Shown: positions 42,035 through 53,121 of the stretch, one piece after another | Layout of the letters: every line of letters starts with the position of its first letter | Position numbering within the stretch: position 1 is the first letter of the stretch | NCBI GenBank assembly: GCA_029378245.1 | Contig: JARKIF010000055.1 | Location: 186,001 to 250,000, forward strand | Length of the DNA stretch: 64,000 bases | Source of the DNA: Roridomyces roridus | Lineage: Eukaryota > Basidiomycota > Agaricomycetes > Agaricales > Mycenaceae | Direction of reading: 5' to 3' | Notes under the pieces: generated by a model | What the model was told of the DNA's origin: nothing | The model's input: the letters and a program-made list of their open reading frames with translations, nothing else | Database searches by the model: none | Position numbers and translations under genes: made by a program

Positions 42035-44795
42035 ATGAACGGTTCCCCCAGCTTCTCCTTCCAGTCCGTGGATCAGACAATCCCCTACGGCAGCACACCA
42101 CCCACTCCCCCCGGCGATTTCACGCCTCCCGACTTGACGCCCCGCACCACGCCTGCCTCGCTGGTCATCAACGCACTCTTCATCGACAACCTGGCCAAGG
42201 AATTACGGTTGGAAGTTGGTCAGCACAACCATCTGAGCACTATGAATCAAGTGCGTCGGTCTTGCCTTTGCTGAATCAGCGCTCATTGTGCTGTAGCTGG
42301 GTTCCATCGACGGTGGTCTTACCAGGCCAGACCTATCGACTCGCATCTATCAAACGGCGCTCCAGTTCAGTCATGGCCAATGACCGGAAGAAGGCCGAAA
42401 AGGACAGCGGCCTTGGGCAATACTCACAGCTGTTGGAAGACCTCCGTGTCCGTCTCGATGAGGGATACACATTCACATCCGAGCAAAAGGTGCGTTGGCA
42501 TGGTCTTCATTCAAGGTCCACTGCTGATTTAGACGTCAGAAAAACATTCGGGTGCAGGTGCAGGATACCATCTATGAGGCTTCACGCACCGCGTTTATCG
42601 GGATGAACGCGGATGTAATGGTGAGTCGTGCCGTGCTGGCGTGACTATGGAAGTGGTGAGCTGAATATTGCATCAGAAAAAACTCACCGAGCACAAAGAC
42701 TCCATGAAACTGAGTGTCGTATTTGGGAACCCTTTGAGAGAGAAGGCTCTCTTCGTGTTGGTGAAGAGGATATGCTCGAGTGTCCGAAACTCCTTCCGTC
42801 AAGACGTGAGTGATCCCAATTAGCCACCGGTCGCAAACTCACCACTCGCCATTGACAGATCCTCAACAGCATCTGCGCGGAGACTGCTGTAAACCTCCCC
42901 GACTTTGCCTATGCTTCTGCCACCAAGTTCAAGCGCGGAGGTCCAGGCCTGAATCTCCCTGTCGGCTTCACTGTCCACGTAGCCTTGTTGGTGCGTTGGC
43001 ACCCCGATCCCAATGTTTCTGGCTTGCTAAAGACTTGGCAGCGTCGATTCGCCATGGAGAACCCGTCGGTCATCGGAATCGAAGAGGTGGTAGAGGAAGA
43101 TGGCGAGGAGGAGGATGTCGAATCCTCACCCACACCCTCTGGGGGGGTAGGGTACGTTGAATTTCAACCTAGTTTTAACCACGCGGTACGTTGAGTCTCA
43201 CTGAAGCCTACGTCGATTTTCACTGGGCCTACGTTGATTTTCACCTCCAGATTACGTTGAAATTTACGTCGATAATCAACGTGATATGGCCAAAATCACT
43301 GCTCCTCCCACATGAGGTTCCCGGTGAATCTCGACGTGATTTACGTTGAATTGGGTAAAATTGCCAGCACTGCAGCACCCCATATACACTCTCACTAAAC
43401 CCTGCATTCAGGCAATTAAAAAGGCAAAAAACAAGTGCATTGAATGAATATTACAGCTAAACTAACTAGTTACAGATGCAATCATCGAGGCCGACCGACC
43501 CGTATACGAAGGCGTGGCCCGCGAGGACGGCGGGACATGCGAGGGACGACAGCAGTGGGAACAGGCGTGAGGATGGTGAAAAGGCAACGGGGGAGCAAGC
43601 AGCGGCAACAACTTGAACTGAAGTGGTGTACAGACTGGTGCAGATTCGGACTTGAGAAACTTGACGAAGTCGGAAGCCAAGGATTTGAGTTGAGCGTGTG
43701 GCGAAACATCTTGTATGGGATTGGCAGAGTGAAGCAGCAGGAACGGAGGTCTTCAAATATGAGCAGCATGCAACTTGAAGACTACGGCAGAGCAGCGAGC
43801 GGCGACATTGGCGTTGATATGGTGGTCGGCGTGATTTGAGGAACCGTGGGGCTTGAGCTTCATCTTGCAATTCGTTGACAGACGGCGTTGTTGCTACGTT
43901 GTGATAGCCGGCAACACCGGTGAGTGGATAACGGCACCGTCACCAAGGGCCGGCGGCTACGGGAGCACGATGGGCTGCGGACGAGGGTCTGCGCACGAAG
44001 GGGCGTGGAAGGGTGGGAAAGGCAGACAGCCTGTGGGCGGCACGTGGTAGGCTTGAGACGTGCAGCGATCAGCGGCTGCGGACGCAGAGAGGGCGCAGGT
44101 GGGCATGGGCATGGGGAGCGAGCGGGAGATCTGAGACGACGTCCTGAGGGTGAGGGTGGCATTCAAGAGAGTGGTCTGGGGCTCGCCGGGTCAGAGGTAT
44201 GAGATCCCGTGACGGCGGCGTGGACGAGGTGGTGGCAGCTGGGGGAAGTCGAGGCTTGCGTGAGGACGGGCGACATGGAGGAAAGGAAGAAAAAAGACTA
44301 CGGAAATCACGCCACGTCGCAATCAATGGCGCAATATCGGTACTCGGTCACTGATCCGGTCGGAGTTTGAAGGACTTGAAACAACTGTCGTGATCAGGTC
44401 TCGACGGAAAATTGTGAGTTCGGTTCGGTCCCAAGACGGACACGTACCGAGTGGAGCCGAGGGCAATTGGCTTCACCTTCATTGGGTTGAAACCTGGGCA
44501 TGTTAATAAAGTGCCGTGAAATTCAACGTAGAACGGGTTGAATCAGAATTCAACGTAAATTCAGCAGTGAATCAAAATCACCGGAAGTCAACGGAAAATA
44601 CGTTGATAGTTGGTATTCACTAGGAATTACGTTGAATTTCAACGTGATGCAGCTCCATAGTGACCCGCGTCAAAGAAGCGCAAGATGACAAAGGGCCAGG
44701 CTGGAGGTCGGGTGCCTAAGGCACCTTATGCTGGGGGGGTGATATATCAGTCGCTTGTAATGGTCGAAGAGCCGTGGAATATGAGTGACCCCTAG
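42035..44795 (+). pseudogene. Spliced gene of unknown function, frameshifted and split by a CACTA element
   Basis: Exons 42035-42250, 42297-42489, 42540-42620, 42677-42805, 42859-42990, and 43042-43136 continued at 44666-44795 after removing the element and one 3-bp target copy. Exon 2 has 193 bases: its first part is readable as IDGGLTRPDLSTRIYQTALQ and its second part, DSGLGQYSQLLEDLRVRLDE, is one base out of frame (shift at the GGCC near 42375-42380). Other blocks: KRICSSVRNSFRQD, DFAYASATKFKRGGPGLN, an acidic run and, past the element, SKKRKMTKGQAGGRVPK, a basic nuclear-type tail. From memory this is an uncharacterised family repeated in mushroom genomes. Length without the shift would be about 324 residues. 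Confidence 0.6.
43137..44662. mobile_element. CACTA element, second family, 1,526 bp, non-autonomous
   Basis: Flanked by the 3-bp repeat ACC (43134-43136, 44663-44665). The right end, read inward, starts CACTATGGAGCTGC; the left end starts CTCTGGGGGGG, so the left CACTA is altered. In both ends an ACGTTGA motif begins 17 bases in, and ACGTTGA/TCAACGT repeats fill about 180 bases behind each end (43154-43360, 44515-44650). The interior has no transposase. Excision restores the host reading frame exactly. Confidence 0.82.
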
Positions 44796-47130
44796 TTACG
44801 GATGCCTTCTGATGTATCAGCCTGCCTGTCGGCTAGCATTGGTTCACGTGTGACGAATACCCACGTGGGTCCTGCCCACAGCAACCGACAACCTGTGTAC
44901 ACCGTGCTCGACAGTGAGCAGTGAGATCGGAATGCTTATGTAAAATTTCCCCTTTCGGCGACAGCGTCGAAACACCAGTCGACGTCGCCATCAGCAGTGA
45001 CCACAATTGGAGAAAGAATAAAATCCGATAAATTACGAAAAAAAAAATGGAGCTTGTGCACTACAACAGGTGTTCCACGGGCTCTAAAATATACGGCATT
45101 TGCGCCAACGGGCCGTCTAATAAAGGCCACACATCAGAATCCCATCCCCGCGCGGCGCCTACACTCCCTAGTTGCAGGACATGCCCTGCATAACGGGGGC
45201 GGCAACAGTCAGGAAAGGCCCCTCATGCCCCCAGTGCATCGACGCCCAGATAAACCCGATTGCAAGCCGAATGTAGCAGCATGCTCACCGCGCTACCCTT
45301 CACCCCACGCGATCAGCCTAAGCGAGCATGCCTGGATGCCGTCCGCGACGGTCAGCATGCTGGATTCAAACGAGCTCCTCGCGCATGCAAAACAGCGTCG
45401 CCGGGCCCGAAAGGAGATCAGGCCAGTACGCCGCTGCACACTGCTCGGTATTGAATTTCAGCTGGAGAGGCGCGAGGGCAAGGGCGAGGGCGAGGGCGAG
45501 GGCGAGGGCAGTACGACGTCGAGATGCAGGTGGCCGAGCAGTCAATGATGACTCGTGCAGAGCGGCGTGCGCTCGTGGAAAGTGGCGAGCAATTCATGCC
45601 CTCCCGTTCATTGCTGCCCATTAGTGGCGCAGAGCGCAGCAAAACGAGCCTGGGCCGGTCGACGCGCGAGATGGAGGAGGGAGGGAGGAACGAGGAATGC
45701 GACCCGGAGTCTGGTCGACCGCATGACATGTGGCTGTGCCGTCGGGGTTGATAAATAGCTCTGGAAAGACGCAGAACGTATAGGGATAAACCAGGACGGG
45801 CGTAGGAGGGAGTGCGGCCGAAGATGGGTGATTGAAAGCGCTGGATGGACCGTGAGTCACAGCGCATATATCCACCGGACGGATGGCAGAACTAGACGCC
45901 ATGAGAGCGACGCAGACACGCTCTAGGGAGCGTAGACAGGATATCTATGAGTGCACGAGTATCAAGCGAGAGGAGGACGGTGCCAGCAGACGCACCTTTG
46001 ACTCGTTCCATCGAAAACTACATCCGCCCCTCCTACACTCGAATTCCAGCCAAAAGTCGGGAAACTCGAGATATGGCGACCTAAAACGTATCCAGGTCGG
46101 ACTACAACAGTTTGAGGTGAAGGGACAGGTGAGTGAGTCGGTGTCGTCGTGGTGGTCGTGTGGAGAGACATTTGTAACGCTGTCACACGTCTCCGGCCGA
46201 TATTGCCGATGGACACTAACTGAATGTTCACTTTATTTTGAATCCCTCTTCCACTCAATTTACATTCTGAGTCGGTGGAAAGCTTTGAATTTAAGAGCCA
46301 AATCAGCTCATATGCTTCGGATGGAGCAGACTACAACAATACATCCGAACGAGCATCGGTATACTTTGGCAGGGCATCACAGCGAGTCACTAACAGGAAA
46401 ATTGAGCCGTCGAGCCTCAACAAATCGGTTTTATGGGGACATGTGAGTGGAAGAAATACTCCAGGTGACTGGCCAATCCCTAATATATGAGAAGTCCGCG
46501 GGAGGTGGGACCGGGGGTGAAGTTGGAATGTTGAATCCTGATTGTGGGTGGTAGCAGTGTTCAACCTTATACAACTGCCGTCGACTTTCCGACACACTTG
46601 GTGCACCCACCCACTGTCTCCTTGATTTCGGTGTCTCTCTTCAAAGGCAAGTAGATCTCACAAACTGAATGCTGACATCGTTCCATTGGAGCCCAAGAAA
46701 GGTACAAGGGCCAGCTTTCAAAGCCATCAAAAGGTGTTCTGTGCAATTCATGCCTACCCGCCGAGACCAAGTGGTATTTCTCTGGATTTTGTATTCATTC
46801 ACCGAGTACCAGGCTAGAACTGACTAGGAAAAATGCACAGGAGCAGATATCAGGTGGAATAAACGGGGAAAGTGCGTCAAGGAGGCATAGGATTGATTTA
46901 TAGACCATTTACAAATTCCCTCTCCCATTCATCGTGACGGTGTGCAACTGCACCCTCGTTGAACCTGTGAATCTCGACCCCATTCGCCTCGCCGCCGTTG
47001 ATCCTGATCGGGTCCGTAATCGAAAAAAAAAAAAAGCCGGGGATGCCGCATACAAATTGTTGAGCATAGTCGTGGTGCCGCGTTGAAGATAATTGCTTGC
47101 TCATTCCGTCTCCCGAGAACAGGATTCGTC
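44796..47130. other. Region without a firm gene
   Basis: Contains a (GGGCGA)n microsatellite at about 45473-45508 and short open frames on both strands. Two neighbouring open blocks on the plus strand (about 45985-46130 and 46265-46490, the latter with SVESFEFKSQISSYASDGAD) are separated by a plausible intron (GTGAGT...TGAG) and might be a gene fragment, but I recognise nothing. Confidence 0.3.
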
Positions 47131-48800
47131 CACAGGGGGGGAAGCATCATTTCCGCGCTGCGGAAATACATTATTTCCGCAACATTTACGTAGTATTTCC
47201 GCAGTATTTCCGCCAACATTTCCGAGCCGCGGAAATAATATATTTTCCGTGACTTCTATCAAAATTGATTAAAATTTCCGCACCATTTCCGCCGTCTACG
47301 TCATGACATCGGCAAAGACTTTCCATATTGGGAGACCATCTTCTATTGCCCTTTTCAGACTTGCCATATCAGGAACTTATCCTTAATAGCCTTTTTTGGA
47401 CTTAATTTTGTGCAGGACCCCGGGAACTCGGCTGAAGTGGCCAAAAGAAAAACCCCGCAGATTTCAATTTGCACACCACATGAAATTGACCAAAGACGGA
47501 AAATCTGCCTCGTGTTCTCAGCTACTACGTATATGTCTAGATCTACGTATACATAACTTGTGTGTGTGCTCAAGGGGATCACTGGCCGCGACCTCCCCTG
47601 CCGTCTGACATCTGTTGTCCACACAGCCGAAGAGTCCGCCTGCGGTGTACTGGGTGAATATTGAGAGAGGCCTGCAGATGGAATCAATATGATCATGAGC
47701 GTGCCCGCGGGGAATTCGATGACAAGAGTGAGGTCCCAGCAAATGTCCGCCCTTGGTGGCATCGAAGTCGCCGAGGGCTTGGATGGTGCACCACCCAACC
47801 GGCAGATTGAGGACATCGCAATGCTTGAATGTGCTGGGACAAATGGGAGCGGGGCACACGTCCCTCTCTGGTGAGCTTATCTGTGCGGCGTACTGCGTGG
47901 CGGCGGTGGGACGCCCTCTGTGGCTTAAGTCCCTCACAATCATCAACGGAAGGCGGTCGGCGTCGGTTGCGAGGAGTAGAAGGGGAAGGTTGGGGGGGAG
48001 AGTCGATGTCCAGCAGTGGGTCGGGGCTATCGAGGTCGATGCGGATGCTGGCAGAAGAGCTGGTAGAGCTAGAGCGAGCCGATGAAGCAGCTGCACCAGC
48101 CGACTCGGATGAGCTGTAACGAATCGAAGACGATGACGGCGTGACGGAAGAGCCGGCCAAGGAGCCAGTAGAATTGCTGGAACAAACAGCAGAGGATAAC
48201 GCAGAGCTGGGATGCGCAGAGCTGCTGGCTACGGTGCTGGAACAGGCAGACAAGACAGCAGAACGAGCCGCAGAGAATGAAGCGCGAGCAGATGACGAGC
48301 TCGAGGCAGCGGCAGATGAGGAGCTGCTGCGAGCGCTGCTCGATGCCGGGCGAGATTGAGAAGCAGAGGTGCTTGCACGGATGGAAGAGGCCCACGTCAA
48401 GGCGCCACTTGCCCGGGAAACCGAGGCAGACGACAAAGCCGAGCTGCTAGGACGCGAGGATGAAGTCGCGCTGCTCGAATGAACTGCAGAGGAAGATGCA
48501 GATGAGCGGGGTACCGAAGAGGAGGCGCGGGAGCTGAGGCCGACGATGATGGCACGGCGCTGCGGGAACAAGCTGCAGACGACGCCGCGGAGTTGCTGGC
48601 ATGCGAAACGGACACAGAGCTGCCCGCCCTCGATGCAGAAGCCGATGCAGAAGCACTCGAGCGCGCTGAAGAAGCTACAAGGAATTTGTCAAGATTCAAG
48701 TACAAATATAATTTGTATCACTTGCTTGTGCTGCTCAAGCGAGAGGACGATGAAGGCCGAGCGCTGTCGCTGGAAGCAGACGCTGATGATGACGCGGAGC
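47131..48800 (+). mobile_element. Truncated copy of the 8-kb CACTA-like element
   Basis: Begins CACAGGGGGGGAAGCATC at 47131 and matches 21106-22610 along its length, including the TTTCCGC sub-terminal repeats and the low-complexity region. Similarity stops abruptly near 48800 and no inverted right end is found downstream, so the copy has lost its other end. It contains a 292-codon Ser/Ala-rich minus-strand frame (48571-47693). Confidence 0.7.
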
Positions 48801-49870
48801 TGCTAGAGATTCTTGAGGAGGAGGGCGACGATCTTCTTGATTTCGGATATCATGACTCCAGCCCGGTTAAGCTCGTAGAGGGTGGGGACCACGGAAATCG
48901 CGAGGCTCCGGAGTTCGCTGTGAATATTGCTGCCGCGGACCCAGATCTACACAAGGAAATGAGCAAAGAGACGTACGGATGGGGCAATACGAGCGCACCA
49001 ATCCGTGTCCTTCTTGGCGCGCTTTGCAATATCCTTCCCCTTCCCCTGCGGCTCACGCTTGGCACATATACGGATTAGAGAAGACACGTAGGCGGGCCGT
49101 GGCCCGGGTGGTGCTGGAGTCATAGCCGGCAACGAAGGCAATTTGGAAGGCCTGCTCCTCGATGGCGGCGTGAAGTATCCGCTGCAGAAGCGTTGACTGC
49201 TTTGGGATGCGGATCGACCCTCCGGTCGGCGGGAAGGTGAGACGGGTGCTAGCTGGCCACTCGGTCTCCTCCGCGGGCTCAGTCTTCTTTGGCGCATGCA
49301 TCACCTCCTTGCTGCGAACGACCGGTTTCTAGGACGGTAAGCTAGCATCTGCGATAAAGAAGGTTCGTACCTCATCATCGTACTTGGCCTGCTGCGCCGT
49401 GGTGTTCTTCTTCCTCGACGTCTTCTTCGTGGGCTTGCGGGGAGAGGGCTGACATTGAGTCGATGAGGACCGGTGGAACGAACAGCAGTCAGTGACGCAC
49501 TGGGGTAAAGTCGTACGGCATGGCTTGCTCCTCCTCCTCCTGCCCTCCATTGCCGACATTGTCACCGTCTAGGTCGGTATCCGGCGGAGCAGAGGCTCGG
49601 GACGACATCGACATCGACGAGCTGCGGCTGTGTTTGCCGCGGGATATGGGCTGGTTGTCAAAGTTCATGAGGTTGTCATCCGGGGCGAAGAACTGCGGCC
49701 GCTGGCCAGATAAATCAGTTACAGTTCTGAGTTAGGCGAAAATCAAGCCGCACCTCGTTCTCGATATCCACAAGATCGTCGTCGGAGCTGGATTGAGAGG
49801 CTGCGGAGCCGTCCTCGTCGTCTTCATCCTCGTTGGACGCGTTTCGCTGTCGTCTTCGTCGTCGCTGCAC
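48801..49870 (-). pseudogene. Truncated DUF6532-like gene
   Basis: On the minus strand, exon-like blocks follow in order: an acidic stretch (NEDEDDEDGSAASQSSSDDD), QFFAPDDNLMNFDNQPISRG, a Ser-rich run, KPTKKTSRKKNTTAQQAKYD, ILHAAIEEQAFQIAFVAGYD, KGKDIAKRAKKDTDWCA and WVRGSNIHSELRSLAISVVP. Introns between them have GT and AG ends. The last blocks resemble, from memory, the core of DUF6532 proteins. The frame runs into a stop at about 48800, where the truncated CACTA-like copy begins, so the C-terminus is lost. The true start is not resolved. Confidence 0.45.
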
Positions 49871-52800
49871 CTCATAATGTGGATATATCTAGATATGTAC
49901 TGGCCTTGTCCAAGGTACGTATTGCAATATTTCTGGGCCATCCATATATTCATTTAAATGGCTTTTTCTCACTACGGAGCCGTGTTCTCGGCATCTCGCT
50001 AGCATCAGGAGGCCCTCCAGGCCGTGGCTCCACATTGATGACTCCCGGCATCCACGGCCAGGTGATAGCAATCACAGGCGCTTTAATTCGATTAAATAGG
50101 CGCCCTTGTAAATAAGCGCTCTAGCAAAAAAAAAAAAAGTCCCCGCCCACCGCCACCGTCACCGCCCCCGGCTGGCGCTCGGTATACCCCGCTCGCCCTC
50201 CTCGTTGCATCCAACTCCCCGTGCGAAATCCCTCATGGCGCGCGCTCATCTGGCCGCCTCGCCACGCCACATGCCGCCGTCTCCCGATTCATTCCGCTGC
50301 CATCTATTCGCACCGTTGTGCGCTAGGAAAGGATTTGGCGCCCCGGCGCCTCTTCAAAATCTGGCCACACTACGGGCTCCCAGACGCGCTGCTCGCCCGC
50401 CGTTCGCGCTCCCTTATTTTTGCGCTTCCCGCCAGCCGCTCCAGCACCCCTACCACCACGCATCAGCGCTCTCTCTACTCACCAGACGCGTTTTTGCCGG
50501 TTGCACACCCGTTCCCCACCCGCTCCCCGCTACATGCATTCATGCGCCTCCCACTGTCGTTGCCTTGCCACTCGTCGTCAGTCCAGCGAGAAGAACAGTG
50601 ATTGCGTGATAAGCGAGGGGGAAACAAGCCCCAGATGCAGGAGCGGCGGATTGGGGAGGAGGAGGAGGGAGGGGATGCACACGGAGAGGGCTGAACTGGA
50701 AGGTAGAAGAGGAGGGAGGGCGCCCGGGAGGCGGGGAGAGCCGGGCAGCGGTAGAGCCGGACAGCGGTATATATGGGTGGATTTGCCGGGATGGTGCACA
50801 CGATACACGCAATCCGCGTTATGCACGTTATGCACGTGTCTCGAACGTGTCGAGTGAGTACAGCGGCGTCGAGAACCCGGATGTGGGTGTCGGCACGCCG
50901 AAAACACCGTCCGAGGATTAACACGGAGCGTCGAGCGCCGAGGGCGAGGCCAACAGGATGCAATACAGAGCAGCTGAAATGTGTAGTGAGCAACGGGTCA
51001 GAGAGAAAAGACAAAAGGGAACATACAGGAATTGTGCAGTCGTTGTTGTACGAGGTGGGAAGCGAATATACATGTACACCGAGGAGGGGGCAAGGAGACG
51101 GGGAGCAGAGAAGGTGTATCTGCGCCAGCACAAAAGCAAGAGCAAAAAGTAGCGTTTCTGGGATGGGTGGTTAGCTTAGCGTCCTCAGATTCAAAGATAA
51201 TGAATACGTACCAGCTGCTTGTCGATGTCCTCTGCCCGCGCTTGCTCGTTATTAATGCTAGGGTGCGCCCCATGCGCCCCACTCCGGAGGGAGAAGCAAG
51301 GATACGGCGCGTGTGTACGCCGAGACGCTGCAAAGCCTTGTCGGGCAGGAGGGGAGGGTTTGGGTCCAGGATGCGACGAGGACTCGAAGGGCCCGAGTCA
51401 AATGCGATGGTGACGGAAGTAGGAGGAGCTTGGTGGGCGTATTGGCGTCGTAAAGCGGGGGAGATGGCCAGAGGACGGCATAATCTCTGGGATGAGAGCT
51501 GGTCGCTGTCGACGGCGGGAGTAGAGACGGGTGCATCCGGGACGACGGGCAGTGTGAGCAAGAGACAGGATGATGGAGGCGGTGGAGATGGGCCAGAGTG
51601 CGAATCTCGTCGTCACTCTTCTCCTCATTGAGGCGGGGCAATCTGAAGTCGATGGCAGGGACAGCCAACGTCTCGATGCTGGACCATGGACTAACAGGAC
51701 GGGTGTGGCATCAAACAGAGACGCAGAAAAGCTGGAAAATGTCAGTGTGGAATCGTCGACGGAGAGCAAGGTGACGCACTGGAATGCCACGTCACCACGC
51801 CATCTTTCCCCCCATCGTCGAGCCAGGCGCCAAGCGTAGGGGTGCAGGAGGGGACATTGCCGGCGAGATAAAGCCAGCGTAGGTCGTGGATGAGGCGAAA
51901 GTGTTGGGGAGGATGGTGCTGGCAGAGGCGTTTGCGATCACATGATTGAATCAACACAATCCCCGCTCGCCAGACGCGCGTGTTTCTATTCATCCCCCCT
52001 ACATTGACACCCAAAGCGCACATGAATAAGTGCCTTGTATCCTTTAACACGCCGACTCCAAATTTCTGCTCAATTCAAGCTCAATTCAAATGGAAATGAA
52101 GGATCTTGGACGGCAGTAACTTTGGACTGCATCTATATTTCTTCAGCTCTATGGAGTGTATTTCAGCAAATGAATGGTTGCGATGCAAAGTCTAAGTTGA
52201 GAAGAACATGTTTGGGGGCTATATGCAGGCTCACACTGGCGAAAGTTGCTCGGTCGGTGAACAAGCTTCGGGAGTCAAAATCTCAATCTATGTGAGCGCT
52301 ATGAGCGAATGAAGGGTACAGAACGTATCGTATCCATGCTAAGGGTGTTGTGGAATATTTCCGGGCTGCAGGATTGCTCAGAGGGAAGGTGAGTGAGTGT
52401 AATTTGAAAATTAAAAATCACACCGTGGACAGCGTTCCTGGCTGATCCAACCTCCGGTTTTTTGCGGAATACATTGTCTCATGGTCCATTCACTCGAATT
52501 GAGTCAATTTTGTGCTGAGGAGGAAGGTCACCGATCGCTATGAGGAAAAGAGATTTCGCATGACGGAATCACCACTACCTATCTCGGCAAATGATTTTTT
52601 TCCTGTCAGCTGTGGGCGAGACATGGGCATTCTGTGCAGGCCCCAAGAGTACAATATCTTATAGGTCCTCGATTGAATAATTTCAGATTTTTACAAGGTG
52701 TGCAAGTCATCGAACGCGACATCGAGGTTGTATTGAAAAACTTGAAACCAGCCAACACCTGTCAGTCACACTCCACTCTCACTGCACTTTCAACCCATTC

Positions 52801-52926
52801 TGCCATGTAGACTCACTCCCTGCAAGTAAATCCTTTTCAAATGACGAATCAATGTCCTGATACGACTCCAGAAAAAGTCTAGAGCTCCAGACGGGTCTCA
52901 GAATTGTACTAGGAAGGTAGGAGTGA
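49871..52926. other. Three kilobases without a recognised gene
   Basis: Several long open frames on opposite strands (50205-50609 +, 51131-50475 -, 51561-50998 -, 51032-51631 +) are Pro/Ser/Arg-rich, overlap each other and have no conserved motif; high GC content explains their length. An A-run lies near 50127-50138. The AT-rich end (52,080-52,920) is featureless. Confidence 0.35.
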
Positions 52927-53121
52927 CAATGTGTCGCAAAAGTCCGATCTGGGTTATAACTGATTTTAACCAATTTCCGTGGTTACATCTTGATTGAAAC
53001 CAGATTATAACCCAATTGTAGCCTAATTTCAGCCATTTTGAAACTGGTTCTAAGGACAGGGAAAGTTTTTAACCCATTGTATCCACATCCCAGCCTAAGA
53101 CTTCCCCGAACACAAGATATA

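Noticed and set aside
44700..44740. Direct repeat CTGGGGGGGT at about 43,138 and 44,728 as the target duplication of the CACTA element
   Set aside because: The ACC duplication with ends at 43137 and 44662 restores the host frame and fits CACTA biology; the G-run match is coincidental.
50205..51668. Several 100-200 codon frames on both strands
   Set aside because: Mutually overlapping, Pro/Arg/Ser-rich and without motifs; expected by chance in GC-rich DNA.
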